A stretch of DNA of 64,000 nucleotides, taken from the NCBI GenBank assembly GCA_019747815.1, contig JAIEQJ010000001.1:62001-126000 (forward strand), written 5' to 3'. A program made the translations under genes and the position numbers. Within the stretch, counting starts at the first letter, position 1. Each line of letters starts with the position of its first letter. Below the pieces are notes generated by a model. The model ran no database searches. It was not told the DNA's origin and saw only the letters and a program-made list of their open reading frames with translations. The DNA is from Hyphomonadaceae bacterium. GTDB taxonomy: Bacteria > Pseudomonadota > Alphaproteobacteria > Rhizobiales > Hyphomicrobiaceae. This document shows, piece after piece, positions 42,659-51,793 of this stretch.

Positions 42659-43372
42659 CTATTTCCTGCGCGCGCTAACCGAGACGTCGCTGCGCCGCTT
42701 TGCATCCGCTACAAGGAGGCCTGCAAAGATGGAGTCCAGCTGGAATTTGATGTAGCCGTCGAGATCGGTGAAGGACATCACCTCGCGCGTATGAAGCGCC
42801 AGCATGTGCGCCACCATCATCATGTCGAGTGCAGCCAGTCGCACCGGTACGGGGCGGAACACACCACCCGCCACGCCCCGCTCGACGATCTTTTCGAAGA
42901 AGCTCACCACGTTGGATACCGTGCCCAGCACGTGCGAGCGCAGATCTGGCGGTAGGAACCCGACCTCGCGGTACAGCAGCCGCACCTGCCGGCGATGCCG
43001 GTTGACGATCCGGCAGTAGCTCGCAAAACCGATCTCCAGCGATCGCACCGGCGACCCCGGATCGAGGATCGTCTCGGAGAGTTTGACGGAGATATCGTTC
43101 ATCAGGTCCTGTGCGACCAAGAACAGGATATCCTCCTTGGACGACACGTACATGTAGAGGCTGGCGACGTTGAACGAGCACGCTCTGGCGATGTCGCGAA
43201 TGGACGTACCGTGAAAGCCACGCTCCAGAAACAGTTTGGTCGCCACCTCGACCAGCTCCGTGCGCCGATAGGCAACCCGCTGCGGGTTCTTAATGGTGGT
43301 CGGAATGTTGGACAATTCCGGAGCGCGGGTGGTCTTCGGTTTGCGTACGGCTGCTGCTATCTTGCCTGCCAT
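42659..43372 (-). CDS. TetR-family regulator, probably of operon 3
   Basis: A 237-residue TetR protein. A basic tail (about 1-30) leads into the DNA-binding domain with GTSIRDIARACSFNVASLYM and VSSKEDILFLVAQDLMND. The ligand domain contains YCRIVNRHRRQVRLLYREVG and RLAALDMMMVAHMLALHTREV, as in regulators of fatty- and aromatic-acid catabolism. It is encoded 173 bases after the last gene of operon 3 and has its own promoter with an ATAGAACA-containing site, a word that also overlaps the promoter of operon 3. Its target is therefore likely operon 3 and itself. Confidence 0.85.
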   Translation of the reverse strand: MAGKIAAAVRKPKTTRAPELSNIPTTIKNPQRVAYRRTELVEVATKLFLERGFHGTSIRDIARACSFNVASLYMYVSSKEDILFLVAQDLMNDISVKLSETILDPGSPVRSLEIGFASYCRIVNRHRRQVRLLYREVGFLPPDLRSHVLGTVSNVVSFFEKIVERGVAGGVFRPVPVRLAALDMMMVAHMLALHTREVMSFTDLDGYIKFQLDSIFAGLLVADAKRRSDVSVSARRK

Positions 43373-43481
43373 GGTGCGTCTTCGTAGTTCGCTCCCACCC
43401 GCCCGCGGCGTCCAGGTGGTGCCGACGCTCGGAATTGTGCTGAATGTGGGTGAGTGGAGAGCCTGGACTTACCTCGTTTCC

Positions 43482-43510
43482 CGGATAGAACACTATTCCA
43501 GAAATTTCAA
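43482..43510 (-). promoter_or_regulatory. Promoter and operator of the TetR gene at 43372
   Basis: On the minus strand TTGAAA (43510-43505), 17 bases, TATCCG (43487-43482). Between and over the -10 lies the near-palindrome GGATAGAACACTATTCC (43483-43499, plus strand), containing ATAG, four bases, CTAT. The word ATAGAACA is shared with the operon 3 promoter at 55848-55855. Confidence 0.5.
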
Positions 43511-43545
43511 CAGAAAGTCCGAGTTGAGAGGTGCATCCGGACAGA

Positions 43546-44346
43546 TCACCGTCGGTCAGCCACAGCGCCTGCCGCCGTATGGCCCAAGTAGGCTTCAATC
43601 ACCGCGGCCGACCGGCGAACATCGTCCGGCAGTCCATCGACGATCTTGATGCCATGGTTCAACACCACCACCCGGTCTGCCAGGTCGGATACCATTTGCA
43701 TGTCATGCTCGACCCAGATAATGGTCGCGGCGAACTCGTGGCGGATGCGCAGCAGGAAGCGTGCGAGGTTCTCACGCTCCTCGCGGATCAGGCCCGTGCA
43801 CGGTTCATCCAGCAGCAGCAGCTTCGGCCCTGTCGCCAGCGCGCGCGCCACGCCGACGATCTTTTGCACGCCATAGGGCAGCGAGCCCACCGGCGCGTCG
43901 CGGTGCCGGTAGATCTCGAAGAAATCGATGATGCCCTCGACGTGGCGGCGCTCGTTCATCTCGTCGCGCCGCGTCGAGCCTATGTAGAGGCCGCTCGCCC
44001 ACAAGCCGCGCCGGAACTTTGTGTGCCGGCCGATCAGCAGGTTCTCGGTCACCGTCAGGTGCGGGAAGAGCTCGGCATGCTGGAAGGCCCGGCCGATCCC
44101 CAGCCGCACCATGCGGTGCAGGGGCTGGCCGATGATGCTCTTGCCATCGAGCAGTATGTCCCCGCTGGTCGGCCGGTAGATGCCGCTGATGCAGTTCAGC
44201 ATCGCCGTCTTGCCGGCACCGTTCGGACCGACCAGGGCGAGCAGCTCCGAAGGCTGCGCCTCGAAGGCGACAGACTTGATGGCGGCGATGCCGCCGAACT
44301 GCAGGGTGACGTTGTCGATCCGCAGGACCGCTCCGCGGGCGCTCAT
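43546..44346 (-). CDS. Branched-chain-type ABC transporter ATPase (LivG-like)
   Basis: A 266-residue ATPase; the ATG at 44346 overlaps the LivF stop. Walker A GPNGAGKT, signature region LPYGVQKIVGVARALATGP and Walker B LLLLDEPCTGL. The LPYG form of the signature and the order in the operon match the LivG of operon 1, so the two are paralogues. C-terminal block GIKIVDGLPDDVRRSAAVIEAYLG. It is the last gene of operon 3 and drives uptake with LivF. Confidence 0.9.
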   Translation of the reverse strand: MSARGAVLRIDNVTLQFGGIAAIKSVAFEAQPSELLALVGPNGAGKTAMLNCISGIYRPTSGDILLDGKSIIGQPLHRMVRLGIGRAFQHAELFPHLTVTENLLIGRHTKFRRGLWASGLYIGSTRRDEMNERRHVEGIIDFFEIYRHRDAPVGSLPYGVQKIVGVARALATGPKLLLLDEPCTGLIREERENLARFLLRIRHEFAATIIWVEHDMQMVSDLADRVVVLNHGIKIVDGLPDDVRRSAAVIEAYLGHTAAGAVADRR

Positions 44347-45149
44347 CCCCACCATCTCCTCTTGCGGGCGTATTGCCTCAAGTCCCGGTAGCTGCGCGTC
44401 TTGCCCTCGGCCCCCCCGAGATAGAACTCCTTGATGTCCTGGTGCTCCATCAGCTGCGCGCAGGGGCCCTTGAACACCACCCGGCCGCCCTCCAGGACAT
44501 AGCCGAACGAGGCGACGCGCAAGGCCGCCGCCGCATTCTGCTCGACGATCAACATGGCGAGTCCGAGCTGCCGGTTGATGTTCTGCAGGATGCCCATGAT
44601 CTCCTCGGTGACGATCGGCGCCAGCCCGAGGGACAATTCGTCGACCAGCAGCAGCTTCGGCTCGCAGACCAGCGACATGCCTATCGCCAGCATCTGCTTC
44701 TCGCCGCCGCTGAGCAGGCCGGCAGTCTGCGACGTGCGCTCGCCCAGCCGCGGAAAGTAGTCGAACACCTTGTCGCGGATCTCACGCCGGCGGCGTGTCA
44801 CATTGAAGTGCAGGTTCTCCTGCACGGTGAGCGTATCGAACAGCTTACTGCGCTCGGGCACCAGCACCACGCCGCGGCGCGAAATGTCGTGGGGCAGACG
44901 CCCCGCTAGCGGCCGCTTGTCGAACGAGATGGTGCCGTCGGTGATCGCCACGTCCTCTGCCGGCAGGAAACCGGAGATGGCGCGCAACGTGGTGGTCTTG
45001 CCCGCACCGTTGGTGCCGATCATGGCCACGATCTGCCGGTCGGCGACCTCCAGGCTGACGCCCTGCACGGCGGTCGCGACGTGGTTGTACACGACCTCGA
45101 GCTGTCGGACTTCGAGCAGTGGGCTGCTGCGTGCCATTGGCGGAGACAT
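44343..45149 (-). CDS. Branched-chain-type ABC transporter ATPase (LivF-like)
   Basis: A 268-residue ATPase. Walker A GTNGAGKT, signature LLSGGEKQMLAIGMSL and Walker B LLLVDELSLGLAP, where the usual DEP is DEL. It carries the same type of basic C-terminal tail (GAEGKTRSYRDLRQYARKRR then WWG) as the LivF of operon 1. The gene is three bases after LivM and overlaps LivG. The tail may contact another protein of these CoA-ligase-associated transporters; this is speculation. Confidence 0.9.
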   Translation of the reverse strand: MSPPMARSSPLLEVRQLEVVYNHVATAVQGVSLEVADRQIVAMIGTNGAGKTTTLRAISGFLPAEDVAITDGTISFDKRPLAGRLPHDISRRGVVLVPERSKLFDTLTVQENLHFNVTRRRREIRDKVFDYFPRLGERTSQTAGLLSGGEKQMLAIGMSLVCEPKLLLVDELSLGLAPIVTEEIMGILQNINRQLGLAMLIVEQNAAAALRVASFGYVLEGGRVVFKGPCAQLMEHQDIKEFYLGGAEGKTRSYRDLRQYARKRRWWG

Positions 45150-45152
45150 CGG

Positions 45153-46238
45153 TTAGCGCCGCTCCGCCGGTTGCAGCTCGCGATAGCGGAAGGGCCAGCG
45201 CTCGAAATACTCGGCGATGCGCCGGTAGATCTCGATCAGGCCCTTCGGCTCGAACAGCAGGAAGAGGATGATGGCGACGCCGGTTGCCGCCTCCTGCAGA
45301 CCATAAGAGGTGGTGCCGAGGCGCCAGGCATGCGGCAGCGCCTCGAACGCCCGCTCGATGCCGAACGGCAGCAGCGTCATGAAGATCGCGCCCAGCACGG
45401 CTCCCGCAGTCGATCCCATGCCGCCGACGATGATCATGGCCAGGTAGATGATGGCCAGTTCCAGCGTGTAGGCTTCCACCGTGACGACGCCCATGAAGTA
45501 CGCGCCGAGACCGCCTGCCAACGCCGCCAGCGTGGCGCTGCACACGAAGGCCAGCAGCTTGAAGCGCGCGACGGGGATGCCGACGGAGGCAGCGGCGATG
45601 TCCCGATCCCGGATCGCCACCCAGGCACGGCCGATATAGCCCCTCGACAGGTTGAGACTGAAGAGCACGACGCCGGAACTGATCAACAACAATGCATAGT
45701 ACCAGGCGCGCCCCCCGTTGATCTCGTAAGGACCCAGGGCCGGCGCCGGCACGGAGATGCCTGCCGTCGCGCTCGATCCGAAGTTGGCCTGATAGGTCGT
45801 CAGGATGAAAATGATTGCGTAGTGCATCGCCAGCGTGGTGATGGCGAGGTAGATGCCGCGAAAGCGCAGCGCCGGCAGCCCGACCACGAACCCGACGGCG
45901 GCGCCGACCAGGCACGCGGCCGGCAGTGCCTGCCATACCGGCGCCCCATAGCGGTTGGCGAGGATCGCCGTTACGAACGCGCCGATGGCCAGGAAGCTGG
46001 CGTGACCCAGCGAGACCTGCCCGCAATACCCCGTCAGCAGGTTCAATCCGATCGAGCCGATGATCGCCAGGAAGGTCAGGTTGAGCAGATAGATCAGATA
46101 GGCGTTGCCGAACGCCGGCAGCACGATTGCCGCCACTGCGATCGCCGCCACCAGCACCCGCTGGTAGGGCTCGGGCAGAATCCTGTTGGTCTCTGCGTAC
46201 GAAACCCGGAGGTAGGGGGTGCCTGAGAACACGTGCAA
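45153..46238 (-). CDS. Branched-chain-type ABC permease (LivM-like)
   Basis: A 361-residue permease with about ten hydrophobic segments. Family blocks are NLLTGYCGQVSLGHASFLAIGAF and GGMGSTAGAVLGAIFMTLLP. Start 46238 is seven bases after LivH. It is longer than the other two LivM proteins by an extended N-terminus that includes SYAETNRILPEPYQR. With LivH it forms the membrane part of operon 3's uptake system. Confidence 0.9.
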   Translation of the reverse strand: MHVFSGTPYLRVSYAETNRILPEPYQRVLVAAIAVAAIVLPAFGNAYLIYLLNLTFLAIIGSIGLNLLTGYCGQVSLGHASFLAIGAFVTAILANRYGAPVWQALPAACLVGAAVGFVVGLPALRFRGIYLAITTLAMHYAIIFILTTYQANFGSSATAGISVPAPALGPYEINGGRAWYYALLLISSGVVLFSLNLSRGYIGRAWVAIRDRDIAAASVGIPVARFKLLAFVCSATLAALAGGLGAYFMGVVTVEAYTLELAIIYLAMIIVGGMGSTAGAVLGAIFMTLLPFGIERAFEALPHAWRLGTTSYGLQEAATGVAIILFLLFEPKGLIEIYRRIAEYFERWPFRYRELQPAERR

Positions 46239-46245
46239 TCCTCGG

Positions 46246-47118
46246 CTAGACTCGGTTCAGCTCTTCCGGCGTGCCATAGATGCCCCACGGACGCCAGATC
46301 ATGACGGTCAGCAGGATCGCGAACGGCACCGCCTCGCTCAGAGCCGGATCGATGAGGCGCGCGGTGAGATAGGTGGCGGCAGCGACCAACATGCCGCCGA
46401 TCACAGCACCGCGCAGGCTGTCCAACCCGCCCACCAGCGCCGCCGTCAGGCCGCTCAAGCCAATGATCGTGCTTTGTGGGCTCAGCATGGAGCGCGAGCC
46501 AAACAGCACGCCCGCAAGCGTAGCGGAGAACACCGCTGTGGCCCACGCCAGCGCCAGGATCAGGTTGACATTGACCTGCCGCTGACTGGCCAGCAGCGGG
46601 TTTTCCGCCGCCCCGCGAAACTGCCTTCCCAGCCGCGTGTGGCGAAAGAAGGCGAAAAGCGCGGCAAAAAAGACGATGCAGCAGCCAATGGTTATGACGT
46701 CGACCGACGTCAGCCGGCCGCCACTGGGGAAGGAATAGAGCGTCTGCCGGGTCAGATTGATACCGACGCTCTTCGATTGCCAGAAGACGACGATGGCAGC
46801 CTTGAGGATGATGGCCAGTCCGATCGTCACCATGGCGGCCACGAACGTCGGCTGACCGACCAGGCGGCGCATCAGGGCGACGTAGATGGCGACACCGAAC
46901 AGTGCACTGATCGCCGCCGTGGCGAGGACCGTCAGCAGCAGCGACTGCCCATGCGTAATCAGCCCAGCCGAGTAGAAGACGTAGGCGCCCACGATTGCCA
47001 ACTCGCCGTGGGCGAAATTGACGATGCGGGACGCCTTGTAGACGATGACGATGCCTGCGGCCAGCAAGGCATGGGTCGCGCCCAATACGAGGATGCTGAC
47101 CAGCAGTTCCACCGTCAT
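46246..47118 (-). CDS. Branched-chain-type ABC permease (LivH-like)
   Basis: A 290-residue permease of the LivH family. YKASRIVNFAHGELAIVGAY and GLTAALVGGLDSLRGAVIGG are the conserved blocks, and the protein ends with MIWRPWGIYG. It is 22 bases after the binding protein gene. About eight membrane helices are visible. Confidence 0.9.
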   Translation of the reverse strand: MTVELLVSILVLGATHALLAAGIVIVYKASRIVNFAHGELAIVGAYVFYSAGLITHGQSLLLTVLATAAISALFGVAIYVALMRRLVGQPTFVAAMVTIGLAIILKAAIVVFWQSKSVGINLTRQTLYSFPSGGRLTSVDVITIGCCIVFFAALFAFFRHTRLGRQFRGAAENPLLASQRQVNVNLILALAWATAVFSATLAGVLFGSRSMLSPQSTIIGLSGLTAALVGGLDSLRGAVIGGMLVAAATYLTARLIDPALSEAVPFAILLTVMIWRPWGIYGTPEELNRV

Positions 47119-47140
47119 TCCTCCGCTATTGCGTGAGGCG

Positions 47141-48319
47141 CTATTGTGTGGGGAATGTTAGCGCACTCTGACTGTGCCAGTCGCCGACACCGGTCAGCTT
47201 GTCTTTCTCCCACCTATAGAGCCGCCAGTAGGTGGTGCCATAGTGGTCGCCCGGCTTGGTCTCGATGGGACCGCCGGTCAGGCCCTGCGTGTCGATCCTG
47301 ACGCTTTGCAGGGCCTTGTCGAGCAACTCGCGCGTGCAGCTGGCTCCGCACTTCTTCAGCGCCTCTTCCGCGAACGCGCCGAGCATCCATCCCGTCACGT
47401 GCATGCTGTTGAGGTCAGCGAGCCCATACTTGGCTGCCGCGTCCTTTATGGCCTTGGTGCCGGGCACGGCATCCGTGACGGGCGCGAAGCGCGAGACGAT
47501 ATAGAGATTGGCGCCGCTGCCCGACTGCCGGGCCGCCTGCTTGACGGTTGCTTCCGATGCGCCATAAGCGGCGATGACGTAAGGGCCCGTGTAGCCGGCC
47601 GAGCGCAGCGCCGTGACGAAGCCCAGGTTCTGCTCGGCACCGTAGTGGCCGACGACAATGTCCGGCTTCAACGCCGCCGCCGACTGCGCGAATGGCATGA
47701 AATCTGCGGTGCGTACCGGGAAGACGATCTCATCCCAGCTGTAGCCGAGCTTCTCGGCCATCTGCTTGTTGTGGCGCAGCGCCGCCCTGCCGCCTACGCT
47801 GTCGAACGTGACGCCGACAACCTTGCCTTTGGGAGCGATGCGCTGGGACAGCACGGCGATGGCCTCGCCGGCCACCTCGAAGGTCACGCCCGTGCTGTAG
47901 TACATCGGCTTGGCCGGCGGCAGCGCGTCGAGGATGGCGCTGAACGTGCTGGCCACCGGGACGCCAGATTTGCGCATTTCGCCGAGCACCGGGCCGATGG
48001 TGCTGCTGAGGCTCAGCCCGAAGATGCCGAGCACCTCGTCGCGCTCGACCTGCTTCTTGGCCGCGGCGACGGCGCGGTCGGCACGCAGGCCGTCGTCGTC
48101 CAGCGAGATCTTGATCTTGCGTCCGTTGACGCCGCCCCGGTCGTTCAGCGCCTTCATGTAGAGCTCGAAACCCTGCCACGTCGGCGTGTAGGAGCCGGCC
48201 AGTGGACCGGACAGATCGGTGATGTAGCCGATCTTGTATTCCTGGGCCTGCGTCGGGCCCATTGCGAGCCCTACGGCGAATGCCGCGAGGCCCAATCTTG
48301 CAGCGATGCTTTTCATCAT
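47141..48319 (-). CDS. Periplasmic substrate-binding protein (Liv type)
   Basis: A 392-residue binding protein. The signal peptide is a Sec type (about 1-25, IAARLGLAAFAVGLAMGP then TQAQ), followed by EYKIGYITDLSGPLAGSYTP. The pattern DDDGLRADRAVAAAKKQVER and the C-terminal GGPIETKPGDHYGTTYWRLY fit the Liv group. Start 48319 or the adjacent ATG at 48316 would serve the AGGGAGGAA site equally. It follows the acyl-CoA synthetase gene by eight bases, so captured substrate and activating enzyme are coupled. Confidence 0.88.
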   Translation of the reverse strand: MMKSIAARLGLAAFAVGLAMGPTQAQEYKIGYITDLSGPLAGSYTPTWQGFELYMKALNDRGGVNGRKIKISLDDDGLRADRAVAAAKKQVERDEVLGIFGLSLSSTIGPVLGEMRKSGVPVASTFSAILDALPPAKPMYYSTGVTFEVAGEAIAVLSQRIAPKGKVVGVTFDSVGGRAALRHNKQMAEKLGYSWDEIVFPVRTADFMPFAQSAAALKPDIVVGHYGAEQNLGFVTALRSAGYTGPYVIAAYGASEATVKQAARQSGSGANLYIVSRFAPVTDAVPGTKAIKDAAAKYGLADLNSMHVTGWMLGAFAEEALKKCGASCTRELLDKALQSVRIDTQGLTGGPIETKPGDHYGTTYWRLYRWEKDKLTGVGDWHSQSALTFPTQ

Positions 48320-48327
48320 GTTCCTCC

Positions 48328-50244
48328 CTAAGTGTGGACGCCTTGACCGATCCGGTCCGGTCGGGCGGCTTGACCCGCTTCTACGGCGGGCACTTCCTCG
48401 TACATGCCTTCGATCAGCTCACCGAACAGCGTGTACAGATGCTTGCGCTTGATCTTGCGCGTGGGCGTGGTGTCGCCTTCCTCCGGGTCCAGCTCCTTGG
48501 GGAGGATGCGGAACTTCTTGACCTGCTCGACGCGCGCCAGACGGCTGTTGACCTGCTCGATCTCGCGCCCGATCAGGTCGACGATCCGCTCGTGCGATAC
48601 CAGAGACCGGAAGCTCGTGTAGATGATCTTGTTCTGCCGCGCCCATTCGGAGACGCAGCCGAAGTCGATCTCGATCAGGGCGGTGACGAACTTCCGCCCG
48701 TCGCCCATCAGCGCGGCTTCGCTGATGTAGGGGCTGCTTTTCAGCAGGTTCTCGATCTCGCTCGGGGCGATGTTCTTGCCGCCGCTCGTGATCATGATGT
48801 CTTTCTTGCGATCGACGATGCGGAACCCACCCTTGCCGTCGTCCTCGGCGACGTCGCCGGTCGTCAGCCACTCGTCCTGCATGGTGGCGCGCGTGCCTTC
48901 GTCGTTGCGCCAGTAGCCGCGGAACAGGCCGGGGCCGCGCACCAACAGCTCGCCGTCGCCGCCGAGCTTCACTTCGCGCGGAAAGATCGGCGCACCGCCG
49001 GCGGCCGGCGACGGGAAGGCGGCGCGCTGGCACAGCACGTATCCGCCCTCGGTGATGCCGTAGAGATTGCGGACGTTGACGCCCCAGATCTCCCAGGTCT
49101 CCTGGATCTTCTGCGGCAGCGGGGCACCGGCGCACAGGATCGTGCGGATCTTCGACAGGCCGGCCTTCTTCAGCAGCGGGCGAAACACGAGGTGCGTGGC
49201 CAGCCCATAGAGCGCGCGCGAGGCCAGGCCTGGCTGCTTTCCGTTCCAGCGCGCTGCGCGGTAGCGCTCACCGACCTGCACAGCCGCGCCATAGGCGAGA
49301 CGCTTCACGTAGGAGCTACGCTGCATGCCGATCACGACTTGCGAGGCAATCTTCTCCAGGATGCGCGGTACGACATTGAGGAAAGTCGGCTGCACTTCAT
49401 ACAGCGTGCCCGGCAGGTCCTCGACCTCCTCACCGATGTGGGGAACGACATCCGCCACCAGAGGCAGGCACATCGACATCGAGCGCTCGATCAAATGCGC
49501 CATCGGCAGATGCGAGACGGCGCGATGCACGCCGTCGTTCAGCTCCGGAAATGCCTCCAGATAGGAGTTGGCGAAGCCCCACATCAGCGAGGCGTGGTCG
49601 TGCATGGCGCCTTTCGGCGGCCCCGTCGTGCCCGACGTATAGACGAGCACGGCGATATCGTGCGGCTTGACGGCGGCGGCGCGCTCCACCAGGAGCTTGC
49701 CGGCCGAAGCAGTCGCAGCCAGTCGCTCCCGCCCGAGCTTGACGACATCCTCGAAGCTGATCAGCCGGTCGTCGCGGTACTGGAACAGCGCGCGCGTGTC
49801 GAAGACGATGATCTTGCGCACCTGCGGCAGCCCGCCCTCGACGTGCAGGGCCTTGTCGACGAACTCCTGGTCCTCGGCGAGGAAATACGACGCACCGCCG
49901 TTCTCGAGCTGGTACTCGACCTCGGAAACCGAGCACGTCGTATAGATGCCGTAGCAGATGGCGCCGCCGCACATCCCGGCCATGTCGGCGATGAAGAACT
50001 CGCGACATGGATCGGACATGGCGGCGATGCGCTCGCCGCGCTGCAGGCCGAGCGCTTCCAGCCCTGCCAGAAAGGCCTCGGTCGTATCGCGATAGGCCTG
50101 CCAGGTTACCTCCTGGTACAGGCCCTGGTCCTTGTAGCGGAACGCAACGCCGCTCGGCGTCGCCGCGCACCGCGCCAAGAACCACTGCGGGATGCTCCAG
50201 GAGCTCAGCTCCGGCGCTCTCCTGCGATTGTAGCCCTCGCGCAC
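48328..50244 (-). CDS. Long-chain-type acyl-CoA synthetase
   Basis: A 638-residue AMP-dependent synthetase of the long-chain/FadD15-like branch, paralogous to the one at 23411. P-loop YTSGTTGPPKGAMHDH, then NLYGITEGGYV, WLTTGDVAEDD and RKKDIMITSGGKNIAPSEIE as the hinge/C-terminal motifs; here the hinge reads ITSGGKN and the acyl-adenylate lysine follows near the end (TPTRKIKRKHL). It makes an acyl-CoA from acid, ATP and CoA. It sits between the aldehyde dehydrogenase and the Liv genes of operon 3, so a likely path is aldehyde to acid to CoA ester. Confidence 0.88.
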   Translation of the reverse strand: MREGYNRRRAPELSSWSIPQWFLARCAATPSGVAFRYKDQGLYQEVTWQAYRDTTEAFLAGLEALGLQRGERIAAMSDPCREFFIADMAGMCGGAICYGIYTTCSVSEVEYQLENGGASYFLAEDQEFVDKALHVEGGLPQVRKIIVFDTRALFQYRDDRLISFEDVVKLGRERLAATASAGKLLVERAAAVKPHDIAVLVYTSGTTGPPKGAMHDHASLMWGFANSYLEAFPELNDGVHRAVSHLPMAHLIERSMSMCLPLVADVVPHIGEEVEDLPGTLYEVQPTFLNVVPRILEKIASQVVIGMQRSSYVKRLAYGAAVQVGERYRAARWNGKQPGLASRALYGLATHLVFRPLLKKAGLSKIRTILCAGAPLPQKIQETWEIWGVNVRNLYGITEGGYVLCQRAAFPSPAAGGAPIFPREVKLGGDGELLVRGPGLFRGYWRNDEGTRATMQDEWLTTGDVAEDDGKGGFRIVDRKKDIMITSGGKNIAPSEIENLLKSSPYISEAALMGDGRKFVTALIEIDFGCVSEWARQNKIIYTSFRSLVSHERIVDLIGREIEQVNSRLARVEQVKKFRILPKELDPEEGDTTPTRKIKRKHLYTLFGELIEGMYEEVPAVEAGQAARPDRIGQGVHT

Positions 50245-50270
50245 ATTTCCACCCTATCGGTCGTAAGAGC

Positions 50271-51743
50271 TTAGCGGACGTTCACCCACACGCTCTTCTC
50301 TTGAGTGACCTCGCGCATTACGGCGAAGCCCATTTCACGGCCGTAGCCGCTGTTCTTGTAGCCGCCGTACGGCGCCATCGAGCTGACGGCACCCCAGGCG
50401 TTGATCCAGACGTTGCCCGCCTCGAAGGCCTGGGCGGCGCGCATGGCGCGGCCGACATCGCGCGTGATGACCGACGCGGCGAGACCGAAGGGGCAGTCGT
50501 TGGCGAGAGCGAGCGCCTCGCCTTCCTCCTTGAAGGTCAGCACGGACAGCACCGGCCCGAAGATCTCCTCGCGGGCGATCTTCATGGAGTTCTGCACCTG
50601 ATCGAAGATGGCGGGACCGACGAAGAAGCCCTTCTCCAGGCCCTTCGGCTCCTCGCCGCCGTAGACGATCTTGGCGTCGTTCTTGCCGATGGCGATGTAG
50701 CCGAGCACGCGGCTCTTCTGCTTGGCCGAGATCAGCGGCCCCATGGTGGTGGCCGGATCCATCTGGTCGCCGAGCTTCACTCGCCTGGCAGCCTCGATGA
50801 CCTTCTCCAGCACCTTGTCATGCACCTTCTCGTGCAGGAACAAGCGCGAGCCCGCTGTACACACCTGACCCTGGTTGCTGAAGATCGACATGGCGGCGAT
50901 CTGCGCGGCCTGGTCGATCGGCGCATCCTCGAACACCACCACGGCGCTCTTGCCGCCGAGCTCCAGGCCGACGGGCTTGAGAGTTGCAGCAGCCTCCGCG
51001 GCGATGCGCTTGCCGGTTTCCGTGCTGCCCGTGAACATCACCTTGGCGACCATGTGATGTTGCACGAGCGCCAGGCCCGCCACCGCGCCGTAGCCTGGCA
51101 CAATGTTGACGACGCCCGGCGGAATGCCCGCTTCCGCGCACAGCTTGCCGAGGTACATGACCGACAGGCAGGCCTGCTCGGCCGGCTTGAGCACCATGCA
51201 GTTGCCCGCGGCAATGGCCGGCGCGATCTTCCAGACCGCCTGCAGCAGGGGATAGTTCCAGGGAATGATGCCGCCGATCACGCCGAGCGGCTCGCGCAGC
51301 GTCATGTTCACGTACGGCCCCGGCACCGGGATCGTGTCGCCCTGAATCTTGGTGGCCATGCCGGCGAAGTATTCGAGGGCATCGATGGCAGTTACCGCAT
51401 CGATGGCCCGCGAATCCCGGATCGGCTTGCCGGCGTTGATCGACTCCAGCTCGGCCAGCCTGGCGCCATTGGCCTCAACGACCTGCGCGAGCTTCATCAG
51501 CAGCTTGGCCCGCGCCGCTCCCGTCCTCTTCTTCCACGCCGGGAAGGCCGCCAGCGCCGCCCGCACGGCGCGGTCGACATCCTCCTCGTCACACTCGGCG
51601 AGATGGCCGGCCACCTCGCCGTTGCCGGGATTGAAGGTCGGGAAAGTCCGCCCGCTCGCGGCCGGCTTGAACTCCCCGTTGATGAAGGTGCCCCACGTTT
51701 CAGGCTCATGCTTTGCGGTGGCTTGCGGTTGAACCTGGCTCAT
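50271..51743 (-). CDS. NAD(P)-dependent aldehyde dehydrogenase
   Basis: A 490-residue ALDH of the betaine/phenylacetaldehyde group. The catalytic cysteine is C295 in QGQVCTAGSR and the general-base glutamate E261 in LELGGKS; the NAD-binding PWNYPLLQAVWK (161-172) and FTGSTETGK (237-245) are present, as is the C-terminal PYGGYKNSGYGREMG. It oxidises an aldehyde to the acid irreversibly. It lies between the CoA-transferase-like pair and the acyl-CoA synthetase in operon 3. The substrate is unknown; it could oxidise a side-chain aldehyde released by the thiolase/aldolase branch. Confidence 0.92.
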   Translation of the reverse strand: MSQVQPQATAKHEPETWGTFINGEFKPAASGRTFPTFNPGNGEVAGHLAECDEEDVDRAVRAALAAFPAWKKRTGAARAKLLMKLAQVVEANGARLAELESINAGKPIRDSRAIDAVTAIDALEYFAGMATKIQGDTIPVPGPYVNMTLREPLGVIGGIIPWNYPLLQAVWKIAPAIAAGNCMVLKPAEQACLSVMYLGKLCAEAGIPPGVVNIVPGYGAVAGLALVQHHMVAKVMFTGSTETGKRIAAEAAATLKPVGLELGGKSAVVVFEDAPIDQAAQIAAMSIFSNQGQVCTAGSRLFLHEKVHDKVLEKVIEAARRVKLGDQMDPATTMGPLISAKQKSRVLGYIAIGKNDAKIVYGGEEPKGLEKGFFVGPAIFDQVQNSMKIAREEIFGPVLSVLTFKEEGEALALANDCPFGLAASVITRDVGRAMRAAQAFEAGNVWINAWGAVSSMAPYGGYKNSGYGREMGFAVMREVTQEKSVWVNVR

Positions 51744-51793
51744 GGGGTCGCCCTCTCCTACTGATTGTCGTCGTACGGCGGATACGTTCCCGG

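Noticed and set aside
48262-50274. A 670-codon plus-strand frame opposite the acyl-CoA synthetase
   Set aside because: Antisense to a gene with all expected motifs; composition (many H, R, D, L) is typical of reverse-strand shadow frames in GC-rich coding DNA.
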